The notes under the pieces are model-generated. The model had not been told where the DNA came from. It did no database searches and was given only the letters and a program-made list of their open reading frames with translations. Shown piece after piece: positions 24,228-33,610 of a stretch of DNA of 64,000 nt. This stretch comes from an uncultured Alphaproteobacteria bacterium (GTDB lineage Bacteria > Pseudomonadota > Alphaproteobacteria > CAAHEQ01 > UBA3637). The position numbers and the translations under genes were made by a program. Position 1 is the stretch's first letter, and the number at the start of each line of letters is the position of its first letter. The stretch lies in the NCBI GenBank assembly GCA_944392555.1, contig CALXWZ010000002.1, forward strand, positions 156,400 to 220,399, in the 5' to 3' direction.

Positions 24228-25460
24228 TTATAATGATTTTTTCACTTGTTCAATCACTGTTTCCGAAGGTTTCTCCGTCGGCATAACGGATTGCGTTACA
24301 CTGCTTAATTCATCAGGTCCGCCGATATCTGTTCGGCATACGATAACCGATAAATCTTTCCATGTTGTTTGCATATCTTCGGCATTGATAATCATACCGC
24401 TACGTTCAATAAACATTGGCACAACGCTCCCTTGGAATCCGTTGGAAACCAATCGTTCCATAAAGCCTTTAACGGCTTCCAATAATTGAAAGACGGGTGA
24501 AACACGATGTGAACTTTCCGAAAACCAAAGTGGGTCTTCTCCGTTAAAGCGTTCTTCATCTGCCAACCAATCGCCGGATTGCGTGTCTTCCACAGCCACG
24601 ATAATGCGCGTATCCCCGATCGCAATATAATCAATCGGCTGATTATTGATAACCATGTTTTGTAAAACAACATAGCCCGCATCATCAAAGATAGCGGGAA
24701 TATTTTCTTCCAGTTTGGTGCGTTCGGGTAATTTAATATCGGAAAGCAAGATATTATCCAGCGAGCTATCCGAGAAGCCTGTTTGTGCAGGCATACCCCA
24801 TTCATTGCCGTTAGTTGTGCCCATACTTGAAGAACTTGGGGCAGGGGCAATGGAAAACCCTTGTTGCATAGAGGGTAAGGAGAATCCTTTATTAAACGGC
24901 GAATCGGAAGGAGGTGTATAGGTAGGCGGTGTAAAAGAGGAATTAAAAGATGAACTTCCTGTGGCAGATCCGCCGAAAGAGGTTTCTTTTGCTTTTGATT
25001 CACCCGGAACCATCGGCTCATCTACGGGTACTTTTAATTCGGATTCTTTGGAGGCCGGACGTGCGATATCGCTCATCGGTCGCGGACGTGTTGTCTTTGA
25101 TGAGTGCTTTTTCAATTGAATCTTTTTAGGCGCTTGCGCATAGAATGCTCCGCCTCCCGTGAAGAAAGCAATCAACCGCTTCACTCCGATACGCATCAAC
25201 TTTAACCACTCGATTCGCAAACAATAGTGCCAGCCGATTAAGAAAAGCGGGAAAGCCCCTAATGCAACGATAAAAAAGATAATGTCGCTGGTGCTTTTAA
25301 TAACCCACCCCTTTTTGAACTCATCAACCAAAAACGCCCAATGCGCCGGTTCGAAAAAGTTAAAATCCCAGTTAGCCAACAAAAAGCTTCGGATAAACCA
25401 CCATAAAAATATATAGCCCCAAATAAAGCCGACTAAGAGCGTTCTTTGCCATTTTTTCAT
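24228..25460 (-). CDS. Membrane protein with a NERD-like C-terminal domain
   Basis: The 410-residue protein has two N-terminal membrane helices (about 9-30 and 60-82), a basic Ser/Pro-rich linker (about 115-230) and a globular end. The end contains DYIAIGDTRIIVAVEDTQSG, then DPLWFSESSHRVSPVFQLLEAVKGF. This spacing resembles NERD nuclease-related domains (IDhvvv...viEtK..G...NPv.Q). However, the usual E-x-K reads VEDT, so nuclease activity is doubtful. It is the first gene of the coupling-protein operon. The 2-TM architecture recalls accessory coupling-complex proteins, but no homology is claimed. Confidence 0.6.
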   Translation of the reverse strand: MKKWQRTLLVGFIWGYIFLWWFIRSFLLANWDFNFFEPAHWAFLVDEFKKGWVIKSTSDIIFFIVALGAFPLFLIGWHYCLRIEWLKLMRIGVKRLIAFFTGGGAFYAQAPKKIQLKKHSSKTTRPRPMSDIARPASKESELKVPVDEPMVPGESKAKETSFGGSATGSSSFNSSFTPPTYTPPSDSPFNKGFSLPSMQQGFSIAPAPSSSSMGTTNGNEWGMPAQTGFSDSSLDNILLSDIKLPERTKLEENIPAIFDDAGYVVLQNMVINNQPIDYIAIGDTRIIVAVEDTQSGDWLADEERFNGEDPLWFSESSHRVSPVFQLLEAVKGFMERLVSNGFQGSVVPMFIERSGMIINAEDMQTTWKDLSVIVCRTDIGGPDELSSVTQSVMPTEKPSETVIEQVKKSL

Positions 25461-25645
25461 TGCTTGTCCTTAATACTGATATATCAATTTATCGTATTAT
25501 AATCAAAAAAGATGATTTTGACCAGTAAAAAATTCACCTTTTTCCAAAAAAAACGCAAAAACGCATATTTGCGGTATCGGAATAATCGTTTATCGGGAAT
25601 TACTTTTCTTGAATTCCTTAAATGTGGCGGATAAAACGGTGGTAA

Positions 25646-26641
25646 TCAGGCGGGCAATTCGCGAATTATTTCTTTAAAGCGACGATATTGTAAAATGGAA
25701 AAATAAAGTTGCCATAATTTTAATAAGTGATTGAATTTATTTTTCTTATTTAATTTTCTAAACAGTTTTTCCGTTCGGATAACATAGTAGGTATCCAAGC
25801 CGTAAATCCATTCATCCGTAGAAAAGTGAAAGGAGGTATCTGCCAGAATTAACCATTCTTTGAAAACGGAAAACGGGTTGATAAAAACAGGCAAACGCTG
25901 GACCAAGCAAATGATATAGCGAATTAAATCTTGTGTGGGATATCCGTATCTGATTTCTTCAAAATCCAAAACGGCGCTTAATTTATCATTTTGAAAAAGC
26001 AAGTTGTTATTGTGAAAATCGCCATGCAAAACGGATGATGTGGCAAAATCAAGATTATCGGCTTTCATTTGAGATAAAAAATTGAGGAGCGTTTTGTGCA
26101 AAAAAGCGCCGTTGAAAAAGCGAAAAATAAATGTATTCGGTGTGCGAGCAGATTTTTGAACGATCTGAATTAAATTGTTTATTTTTTCGGGAATGCGATA
26201 AGCCGGTAAAATATCTTGTGAATTGTGCCAACAGAGTTTTTGAAAACATTTATAAGCGTAGAGAATTTCCCCGAAATGACTCTTTGTCATTTTATAAGAA
26301 GGCAGGGAGCGTCCGTCACAATATTCCATAACAATACCGAAGTGGTGATGATATGTAAAGTAAGCAGATTGATTTAAATGAATAATACTTGTTGTGCGGA
26401 TAGCATTATTTTGGGTAAGGGAATCATAAATGCGCACTAATCGTTCTATTTCACTTTTTTGTTCGCGATGAATTAATTTTACGATATAGCGTTTGTGATT
26501 CACCGTAATCACAAAATTTTCGGAGGCAGAGCCGTGTGCGAATTGACGCGCCGATTCAATCGGTTGATGAAAAATATCCGTTTCCAAAAATGCAATGAAT
26601 TTTTTGCTTTTGGCCGGCAATTTTAATAAGTATACGCACAT
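25646..26641 (-). CDS. Aminoglycoside/choline phosphotransferase-fold kinase
   Basis: This protein of about 331 residues has the APH fold. It shows an N-lobe with a likely ATP-binding lysine (KRYIVKLIHR), the hinge IVMEYCDGRSLP, the catalytic loop SVLHGDFHNNNLLF (H-G-D-x-H...N), and the metal site AVLDFEEIRYGYPTQDLI. Family members phosphorylate small hydroxyl substrates such as choline, homoserine, thiamine or sugars. The substrate cannot be told. Start choice: ATG 26641 (MCVYLLKL) has AAAGGA 7 bases upstream; an earlier in-frame start at 26686 lacks a site. Confidence 0.85.
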   Translation of the reverse strand: MCVYLLKLPAKSKKFIAFLETDIFHQPIESARQFAHGSASENFVITVNHKRYIVKLIHREQKSEIERLVRIYDSLTQNNAIRTTSIIHLNQSAYFTYHHHFGIVMEYCDGRSLPSYKMTKSHFGEILYAYKCFQKLCWHNSQDILPAYRIPEKINNLIQIVQKSARTPNTFIFRFFNGAFLHKTLLNFLSQMKADNLDFATSSVLHGDFHNNNLLFQNDKLSAVLDFEEIRYGYPTQDLIRYIICLVQRLPVFINPFSVFKEWLILADTSFHFSTDEWIYGLDTYYVIRTEKLFRKLNKKNKFNHLLKLWQLYFSILQYRRFKEIIRELPA

Positions 26642-26773
26642 AAGTTTTTCCTTTGGCAATCTTCTGTTTTTAGAACATACTATCATATTCCGTTTGAAAA
26701 AATCAAGCAGGAAAAAAGTATATGAATTGTTATTCTATTGAATAACTCTTAATTTAAAAAAGAGTATTGTTAT
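26642..26773 (+). other. AT-rich region upstream of the CRISPR array, candidate leader
   Basis: There is no ORF. It holds a short stem CTCTT...AAGAG just before the first repeat and a TTGAAA at 26694-26699 without a convincing -10. It would be the leader if new spacers enter at the left end. Confidence 0.35.
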
Positions 26774-27072
26774 GTTGCGACTTGACATCTAATACCAATA
26801 TGCTACAATCGCAATCAAGAATGGCTTTTATCAATCATCGTTGCGACTTGACATCTAATACCAATATGCTACAATACTTCTAATGTTGACTCTCGTGTTG
26901 AACGGGTTGCGACTTGACATCTAATACCAATATGCTACAATATTTGCGCGACCTGAACGACCAACAAATTGTTGCGACTTGACATCTAATACCAATATGC
27001 TACAATACTGGCTCGGATTAATAGTATCTGTTTTAAGTTGCGACTTGACATCTAATACCAATATGCTACAAT
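26774..27072 (+). CRISPR. Type II-C CRISPR array, five identical 36-bp repeats, four spacers
   Basis: Repeats lie at 26774-26809, 26840-26875, 26906-26941, 26971-27006 and 27037-27072. They start GTTGCGAC and end TGCTACAAT. Spacers are 30, 30, 29 and 30 nt. Orientation is rightward because the tracrRNA anti-repeat on the plus strand pairs with this strand of the repeat. Every repeat contains TTGACA, then 16 bp, then TACAAT preceded by TGC, which is a full promoter with an extended -10. The predicted start is about 7 nt into each spacer, leaving a guide near 24 nt. No spacer matches elsewhere in this window were noticed. Confidence 0.97.
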
Positions 27073-27077
27073 AGATG

Positions 27078-27118
27078 AGCCTAATTCCTTTTAAAATAAA
27101 GGAGTTAGGCTTGTTTCT
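27078..27118 (+). terminator. Terminator of the CRISPR array
   Basis: A 14-bp stem starting AGCCTAATTCCTTT (27078-27091) pairs with 27098-27111 with one G-U pair and a 6-base loop. TTGTTTCTTG follows. It begins six bases after the last repeat. Confidence 0.88.
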
Positions 27119-27195
27119 TGTTTAAAAAAATGATATTTTATGCCCTCTTTTTAACCTAAAAATGTCATTTTTTTTGACCCCGAATCACCCGAAAA

Positions 27196-27501
27196 TCAGA
27201 ATAATTCAAACTGCGATGGCTCTTCTTTGAGTGTTTTTTCCACGCGATTCGCTATGTGAATAATGCTTGAAAATTGCTTGTCCGTGAAAAAAAGAATGTT
27301 TACATCACCATAACTCGGATTATTTTTCTTGATAGCGCGCACATATTTTTGCGAATTTTCCCATGTCCCCGTAAATTGAACGTAAACCGAAAATTGCACC
27401 ATCTCAAAACCTTCATCCAGCAAAAATTTTCTGAATTTAGCTGCCGATTTGCGTTCGGCAGGTGTCTCGGTCGGTAAATCAAACATGACCATCATCCACA
27501 T
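27196..27501 (-). CDS. cas2: CRISPR-associated endonuclease Cas2
   Basis: A ferredoxin-fold Cas2 of about 101 residues, starting MWMMVMFDLPTETPAERK with the conserved Asp after the first strand (MFDLP). KFRKFLLDEGFEMVQFSVYVQF and the C-terminal strand follow. With Cas1 it forms the spacer-integration complex. Start choice: GGGAG sits 7 bases before ATG 27501. A TTG at 27543 overlapping the cas1 stop would add 14 residues (LTKEKTNYINGRKL when read through) and cannot be excluded. It is the last gene of cas9-cas1-cas2, facing the array head-on. Confidence 0.92.
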   Translation of the reverse strand: MWMMVMFDLPTETPAERKSAAKFRKFLLDEGFEMVQFSVYVQFTGTWENSQKYVRAIKKNNPSYGDVNILFFTDKQFSSIIHIANRVEKTLKEEPSQFELF

Positions 27502-27539
27502 CAGTTTTCTCCCATTGATATAATTAGTTTTTTCTTTTG

Positions 27540-28442
27540 TCAAAATAGTGTGTCCTCAAATAACCAGTTGTTAAAATGAAATTTAATTTCCTTTGTTTTA
27601 TAAATATTCACTAAATCCCATACAATTTGTTGCAATATCATATAAAGCGGTGATACGCCTTTCCCGTTATGAAATTCTTTTGTTAAAAGGCCCGACATTT
27701 CGGCTTTTCGTTCGGTTGTGAGTTCCGTAAAATCAATCTTTTTTTCACGGAGCCGATACACATGTGCATCTATCAGCGGCCGGAACGGTTCAATTAAATC
27801 ATCTACCAAGCAAAAGGGATTCAGTTTATTATTATGCCCCACGCCGTAGCAGGGATTTAACCCCGCCGAAACCACATATCGTGCCAATGCCGAACGCAAA
27901 ATGGCATAGCCGTAATTTAAATAAGAATTGATACCGATGATATCTTTATTTCGCACGAAATCTTCCCCGAACAGGGCTTTAAAATAGAGTTTGGCTGCAT
28001 AGGCTTCGCGGTTTGTCGTATCTCCCGACAAGACTGTTTTGTGCATATCTTCCAATTTATTTTCTTTGTGAAAGAGCGTTAACACGCGCGATTGATTCTT
28101 GATTTTTTCTTTAATCAGCAACTGCCAAAGCCTCTTTTCCAACGGCTTTTTGTTTTCTATTTGCAGATATTGAATTTCGGTTTGCTTACTTTGCCCCACA
28201 TACGAAAGCAACATTCCGCTCGGAGCATAATTTTTGCCGAGAATAAGAAGCGGGATATTTTCTTCACAAAGGCGCTGTAAAAGATTGTTGGTATAAACAA
28301 CGCTATACGCCGTTACAAACACCGCATGAATAGAATTAAAGGGAATATCCTTGCGGATATCCCCTTCCTCTATGCGTAAGAAGCCTCTATACACACTTAA
28401 TCGTTTATTATTACCGGCAATTTCAATAAGTCTGTTTGGCAT
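27540..28442 (-). CDS. cas1: CRISPR-associated integrase Cas1 (type II-C)
   Basis: The protein of about 300 residues starts MPNRLIEIAGNNKRLSVYRG. It has a beta N-domain, then the helical catalytic domain with ALFGEDF and INSYLNYGYAILRSALARYVVSAGLNPCYGVGHNNKLNPFCLVDDLIEPFRPLID. These contain the expected metal-binding Glu/His/Asp pattern (E in LFGEDF, GVGH, DDLIEPFRP). GGGGAG lies 8 bases before ATG 28442. The start overlaps the cas9 end by 20 bp, implying coupling. Confidence 0.95.
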   Translation of the reverse strand: MPNRLIEIAGNNKRLSVYRGFLRIEEGDIRKDIPFNSIHAVFVTAYSVVYTNNLLQRLCEENIPLLILGKNYAPSGMLLSYVGQSKQTEIQYLQIENKKPLEKRLWQLLIKEKIKNQSRVLTLFHKENKLEDMHKTVLSGDTTNREAYAAKLYFKALFGEDFVRNKDIIGINSYLNYGYAILRSALARYVVSAGLNPCYGVGHNNKLNPFCLVDDLIEPFRPLIDAHVYRLREKKIDFTELTTERKAEMSGLLTKEFHNGKGVSPLYMILQQIVWDLVNIYKTKEIKFHFNNWLFEDTLF

Positions 28443-31400
28443 TATAAATTCTCCCCATCGGTGAAACATAAACTTTCCGCGCACGATATGTTTTAAGTGA
28501 ACCGGCAGAAGCTGGCCAAGATTTGTCATTTCCATCCTCTTTGGCGATATTATGTGGTGTTAAATATATGATAGCACCCCACATCTTCTTAACCCGAAAC
28601 AACACATCTACCGTTTCAATCAGCGGATTTTGATTGAATTTATTGCGCACATATTCGGCAATTCCTTTCGGAAACTTCTCGGCAAACGCTTGTTCTTTCG
28701 TAAATGTTGCCATCACCATATCATTCCGTCGCAACCGCATAATCCGTTTGGCGTTCGGATATTTATACCGCCAATAGGCAATATCTTCCCCGCGCGATTG
28801 ACGAATCGTAGCATTGTAATTTGAAACAATTTCCGTTTTCCATTCTCCGCGATCATTTGTCGGCACCCCGTTGATTTTATTGTGCGGGTTGATTTCGTAA
28901 ACATCGGCACAGAAATTTCCGCCACCGATAAACCATTTAAACGCTTTTTCCGATTTTTCGCGCAGATTTTGAACGGCTTGCTTTTCCTGCTCGGCAATTT
29001 GTTGCTTTTGAAGTTTTTGCTCTTTATCGGTTGCTTTCATGGTAGAGGCTTTTCTATCCAATATATACCACGCTTTATACGCATCATAGTAGGCTTTTTT
29101 ATCTGCTTTATCATAAAACATCGGGATATATTCATTTACGCCTTTTTCCATTGTCTTGTCTTGAAATTTAAAGACGGCTGTTAATCCCTCGTTCGGATTC
29201 ACAAAGTGTTGCAACCCATAGGCACTATCTTCATGAAGTTGTCCGATGGTGCTGTTTGGTGCCGTTATATCCTTTAAATTCGGTTTGTGCGAGATGTTGA
29301 TTTGTTTGACTTGATTTATCAACTCGTTAACTTTAAGATTCTCGGGAAGTTTAAAGTATTCGTTGACGAGCGCTATTGTGCGCACTGTTTCAAAGTCTTT
29401 AATCCGTTTTTTGAGGTCTTTTTTCTCCTCAGCGGAAACGGTAGGGTCGCGGAATTTCGGCAACTCGTTTTTAAATTCTTCCCGCACGCTGGTTTTCACG
29501 TTTTGCAACAGTTTTGATACGTTGGCAATTTGCCCGCGTTCAATAACGGAAACGATAATGGCGTCTATGGCGTGATGATTATGGAATGCTCTGTATGCCT
29601 GCATATCCGATTCGTCCTTATAGATATTTAATCCCCACGCTTTGCGAATCAGTGCCGTTAATGCGCCCACAACGGCTTGAACGGTTTGTTTGCCGTCTTC
29701 TCGCACAATGGGCTGTAAATAATCATGCAATAAGCGCGTCATATAGCGCGTGTCGTTCAGTGAACGAGCAATCGGCCCTGCCTGTTGCTCAAATTTTTGC
29801 ATTGCGTCGGGTGCAAAACGCCATTGTTGCCCGGCGGGCAGACGTTTGGCTCGCTTCATAATATCCGCCCAGTTGTAGCCCGCAGGACTGTCTTTGAACG
29901 CTTCATACGGCGTGCGATTCCCTTTAAAACGGTTAGCGTCCACATACGCCAATACTTTATTATCCAGCGAATCGTCCAGACTGCGTGAGAAGGGAATTAA
30001 ATGCTCAATTTGAACTTTCTGCCCGTCCATTAAATCACTGACAGAAATCGGTCTACCCGTGAACGGACACTCCTTTGTTAACGGTTCTTTGGATAACACG
30101 CCCAACCTTTTCCAAATCTTATATTTTGTAATATCGTGTTTGGTGTAAGGTCTATCCCCGCACTTGGCTTTCAATTCGGCTTCAATGCGTTGATTTTCGC
30201 GTTCGTTGGCATCGCGGGTATCCGTCATCTTTAACCGCTCCTTAGCCGAGGCCGGCAAATCTCTCGCATATTCAACGGCTATATCGTATGGTTTCCCGTA
30301 TCGGCTAATCATCTCGTTGATGAGGTGTCGCACTTGATTTAAGGCAACATGCACGGTGGCATTATTGATTTTGCCGTATTTTTCTTCCGGCGTTTGCGGA
30401 TTTTCTTTCTTGCCTAAACAACTTTGCGATAAAATAACGCCGTAATAGGGCAGGGTATCTAAATGTTCTTTATTCTCGGCAGGATAGAGTTCTTGCCAAG
30501 CATCAACATACATCATTCCCTCTTTCATCAACCCCAAAATTTTGCGAATGGCTTTTTCCGAAAGTGCGCCGAAGTCCGGTTCAAAATTGATTTCCGAAAA
30601 AACTTCGTTTGCCGCCTCGGCCGACAGATTAAATTCTTTCATAAGATAATTTAAAATCAGCCGATTTTCATCTTCTATGGAAATTTTGGTGCGTGGATAT
30701 TCAATATAAATATGCGGTCGTGCCAATACATTGATGAGTTTACCGCGCTGTTCCTGTGTCATTTTTTCCCAATACGGCAGGAGAAATCTTGATTGGTTGA
30801 CGGCGTGTTGCGTTGTATTGACAAGCAAACCTTTATCCAACCCCGAATCGCTTTCTTCTTTTCTTTCAAAATTAAACAGCCCCTTTTTATCCAAGCCGAG
30901 CGCTTTTTTGATATTACCGTATGCCACAATTCCTTTGGCGGTGGGCTTGATGGAAACGGGATTGTTCAGAAGTTCAATCAGGGATACTGTTTGTTCTTTG
31001 GATAAGCCGTGATAATCGGTTTCGGTTTCCGCGCTGAATGTTAGATTCATCACATTTTGCCAAATCCGAAACTCTTGAAACAGCGGATGTGCGCGCGGGA
31101 TTCGTTTCTCGCCTTTTTCAAATAAACATTCCCCTTCGTCCGCTTCTTTGAGCGGGCGTTGGAAAAACATAATGTTTTTTAATTTGTCGCGATTTTCATC
31201 CGTTAAGATATCCGCATAAAAAGCTCTTTGGCTTTCCGTGGCATTATCCGATTCTTGCAACAATGCTTTTTGTCTTTCCCAAATCGTATTAAATTCTTTA
31301 ATATAAACTTCTCTGAACGGGAATAGTCCGCCCAAATACTTACCGCTTGCATCAAACAAATTTTTTAACCGAATTGTTTGATTTGCCTTTTGACGCATTA

Positions 31401-31887
31401 TTAAAAATTCGCCGTAAGTTCTCGCGCCTTTTTCTGTCATGGCGTCTAATAACTCTTGATAGCCGGACTTTAATTTTCCGCCCTCTGCTTTATCGTCCTT
31501 ACGGTTAGAAAGAAAGCCTTTCCGTTTGGAAAGTTGCAACAAAACGCGCCCGAACTCATAAGGCAAAAGAACCCTATCCAACGCATTTTGGCGCAACTCA
31601 TAAGGATTCATGCTTTTTAACGCTTCTTTTTCGGCTTTATCCGTCGGGAATAAATGAAGATTGGTTAAAATTTTTAATAATTCCTGTGTTTTAATGTGTC
31701 TGCGATTCACAAGGCGTCTTGCTCCGCGGGCGCTCCGTCGCTTGACGCATAGCGAGGCTTTGCTTTTATCATCACGTCCGTCATCAAAAATCCGAACGCC
31801 AAAGTCCAGCAACTTTTGATTATCTATATCAAAAGCCGACCAACCGATAGATGTTGCACCCATATCAAGACCAATTCTGTATTTCAT
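28423..31887 (-). CDS. cas9: CRISPR RNA-guided endonuclease Cas9, type II-C
   Basis: A protein of 1154 residues when started at ATG 31887 (MKYRIGLDMG), where GGGAG lies a few bases upstream. RuvC-I GLDMGATSIGWSAF has Asp8. The Arg-rich bridge helix spans about 49-71. RuvC-II is DIAVEYARDLP (Glu539). HNH is VQIEHLIPFSRSLDDS...N (His629, Asn652). RuvC-III is HNHHAIDAIIV (His772, Asp775). All nickase residues are therefore present and the enzyme looks active. The length and three-gene operon define subtype II-C. The C-terminal PAM-interacting domain gives no readable PAM. The divergent tracrRNA is just upstream. Confidence 0.97.
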   Translation of the reverse strand: MKYRIGLDMGATSIGWSAFDIDNQKLLDFGVRIFDDGRDDKSKASLCVKRRSARGARRLVNRRHIKTQELLKILTNLHLFPTDKAEKEALKSMNPYELRQNALDRVLLPYEFGRVLLQLSKRKGFLSNRKDDKAEGGKLKSGYQELLDAMTEKGARTYGEFLIMRQKANQTIRLKNLFDASGKYLGGLFPFREVYIKEFNTIWERQKALLQESDNATESQRAFYADILTDENRDKLKNIMFFQRPLKEADEGECLFEKGEKRIPRAHPLFQEFRIWQNVMNLTFSAETETDYHGLSKEQTVSLIELLNNPVSIKPTAKGIVAYGNIKKALGLDKKGLFNFERKEESDSGLDKGLLVNTTQHAVNQSRFLLPYWEKMTQEQRGKLINVLARPHIYIEYPRTKISIEDENRLILNYLMKEFNLSAEAANEVFSEINFEPDFGALSEKAIRKILGLMKEGMMYVDAWQELYPAENKEHLDTLPYYGVILSQSCLGKKENPQTPEEKYGKINNATVHVALNQVRHLINEMISRYGKPYDIAVEYARDLPASAKERLKMTDTRDANERENQRIEAELKAKCGDRPYTKHDITKYKIWKRLGVLSKEPLTKECPFTGRPISVSDLMDGQKVQIEHLIPFSRSLDDSLDNKVLAYVDANRFKGNRTPYEAFKDSPAGYNWADIMKRAKRLPAGQQWRFAPDAMQKFEQQAGPIARSLNDTRYMTRLLHDYLQPIVREDGKQTVQAVVGALTALIRKAWGLNIYKDESDMQAYRAFHNHHAIDAIIVSVIERGQIANVSKLLQNVKTSVREEFKNELPKFRDPTVSAEEKKDLKKRIKDFETVRTIALVNEYFKLPENLKVNELINQVKQINISHKPNLKDITAPNSTIGQLHEDSAYGLQHFVNPNEGLTAVFKFQDKTMEKGVNEYIPMFYDKADKKAYYDAYKAWYILDRKASTMKATDKEQKLQKQQIAEQEKQAVQNLREKSEKAFKWFIGGGNFCADVYEINPHNKINGVPTNDRGEWKTEIVSNYNATIRQSRGEDIAYWRYKYPNAKRIMRLRRNDMVMATFTKEQAFAEKFPKGIAEYVRNKFNQNPLIETVDVLFRVKKMWGAIIYLTPHNIAKEDGNDKSWPASAGSLKTYRARKVYVSPMGRIYNAKQTY

Positions 31888-31980
31888 TTTATACTCCCTA
31901 AATAGTTTATTATGCGTTGTATTTTTCAATTTAAAATACATCTGATTCGCAGAATATAACATTTTTTTTCAAAAAACAAG

Positions 31981-32009
31981 TTGACTTTACATTTTTTTGC
32001 GTGTATATT
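31981..32009 (+). promoter_or_regulatory. Promoter of the tracrRNA
   Basis: TTGACT (31981-31986), 17-bp spacer, TATATT (32004-32009). The predicted start is near 32016, 14 bases before the anti-repeat. Confidence 0.75.
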
Positions 32010-32015
32010 CAACAT

Positions 32016-32116
32016 ATCGGATAAATTTCGTAGCATATTGGTATTAGATGTAAGTCGCTAATAAGAAATTTATTTCGATATTAAGCTCGGCTACTTCGGT
32101 AGTCGGGCTTTCATAT
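32016..32116 (+). ncRNA. tracrRNA
   Basis: The anti-repeat at 32030-32058 is complementary to the CRISPR repeat: 22 consecutive bases (32030-32051), a one-base deletion, then AAGTCGC. The nexus-like AT-rich part follows. Then comes a strong hairpin GCTCGGCTAC-TTCG-GTAGTCGGGC (32085-32108) with a short U-run. It is transcribed divergently from cas9. The ends are estimates from the promoter and hairpin. Confidence 0.9.
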
Positions 32117-32246
32117 ATGCGGATTCTGATTATGTATAAGAATGTTGCCTGCGTGAGGGGTCAATATAAAATAACTTGCATAAATGAGAGAAGTTGTGTA
32201 AAATGAAAATGTACGTGATTTTTATTGATGGATATGGATTGAATAT

Positions 32247-33569
32247 ATGTCGGATTTTACGGTTACGGAATTATTACTTTTTCAACTGATTTTAATTGTT
32301 TTTAATGCTGTTTTTGCGTGTGCGGAAATCGCCGTTATTTCCATTAATGACGTCAAATTGAAAAAAATGGCGGAAGCCGGCGATAAACGCGCAGCTCGGT
32401 TGGTTTCTTTAACCGCTCAGCCGGCCAAGTTTTTAGCCACAATTCAGGTTGGTATTACATTGGCGGGATTTTTGGGCAGTGCTTTCGCAGCCGATAACTT
32501 CTCGGATCGCATTGTCGATTGGCTGGTGGCAGAGGGCGTTACGATTTCACCGCATAAATTAGATGTGATGGTTGTTATCGGTATTACGTTTGTGTTATCT
32601 TATGTAACACTTATATGGGGTGAGTTGGTTCCGAAAAGAATTGCCATGCAGTATGCCGAAAAAATCGGCTTGTTTATGTCAACCATGATTTATGCCATTG
32701 CAAAATTGTTTTCGCCGATTGTATGGTTCTTAACGTTTTCAACAAATCTTTCTTTGCGCTTGCTCGGTGTTAATCCCGAAGAAAAAAGCGAAAAAGTAAC
32801 GGAAGAAGAAATTCGGATTATGATTGATGTCGGCACCGAAAACGGCACGATTGATGATACGGAAAAGAAAATGTTGCATAATGTGTTTGAATTTGATGAT
32901 AAGTTTGTATCGGAAGTGATGACACATCGCACCGAAGTTGAATTTTTAGATGTGGATGATGATACGGGTGATTGGGAACGCATTATGGTTAAAACGCGCC
33001 ATACCGTCTATCCCGTTTATAAAGAAAATACGGATCATATTGTCGGTATTTTAAATATTAAAGACTACTTTAAGTATCGGCCGAAAGGAAAATCGGCGAT
33101 TGTTAATGAAGCGATTAAGCCGGCGTTGTTTATTGCGAAGACGCAACATATTAACGACTTATTTCATCACATGCAAAAAAGTCGCATTCACTTTGCAATC
33201 GTGGTAGATGAATACGGCGGTATTTCGGGTATTGTGACGATGAATGATTTATTAGAAGAAATTGTGGGCGATTTGGAAGATGATACGAGTGCTCCGCCGG
33301 CAACGCCTGATATTAAGCAAGTCAATAAAAATTCATGGGTCATTCAGGGTGATACGCCGTTAGATGAAGTGGCTGAAACACTGGGGCTGGATTTTGCGGA
33401 ATTTGAGTGTGAAACATTTGCAGGATTTGTGCTGTCGCTCATGGATGAAATTCCGTTAAATAAGAAAAATATCAAATTGACGTATCAAAATTTACGCTTA
33501 AAGCTTTTGGAAACAAGCGGACACAAAATAGAGCGGGTCTTACTTCAAAAAACGGATATGTTGGAATAG
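32247..33569 (+). CDS. CNNM/CorC-HlyC family membrane protein with CBS domains
   Basis: The 440-residue protein has an N-terminal CNNM (DUF21) domain with about four membrane segments (to residue 190, including [15 protein letters not shown]). A CBS pair (about 215-335) follows, with [15 protein letters not shown] and [28 protein letters not shown], and then a CorC_HlyC domain (about 350-435). Family members export or sense Mg/Co and are often called hemolysin-like without toxin evidence. It stands alone after the CRISPR locus. Confidence 0.94.
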   Translation: MSDFTVTELLLFQLILIVFNAVFACAEIAVISINDVKLKKMAEAGDKRAARLVSLTAQPAKFLATIQVGITLAGFLGSAFAADNFSDRIVDWLVAEGVTISPHKLDVMVVIGITFVLSYVTLIWGELVPKRIAMQYAEKIGLFMSTMIYAIAKLFSPIVWFLTFSTNLSLRLLGVNPEEKSEKVTEEEIRIMIDVGTENGTIDDTEKKMLHNVFEFDDKFVSEVMTHRTEVEFLDVDDDTGDWERIMVKTRHTVYPVYKENTDHIVGILNIKDYFKYRPKGKSAIVNEAIKPALFIAKTQHINDLFHHMQKSRIHFAIVVDEYGGISGIVTMNDLLEEIVGDLEDDTSAPPATPDIKQVNKNSWVIQGDTPLDEVAETLGLDFAEFECETFAGFVLSLMDEIPLNKKNIKLTYQNLRLKLLETSGHKIERVLLQKTDMLE

Positions 33570-33610
33570 GGCGCCTCTTGTGATAAATAAATTACGGTTA
33601 AAAAGATAAT

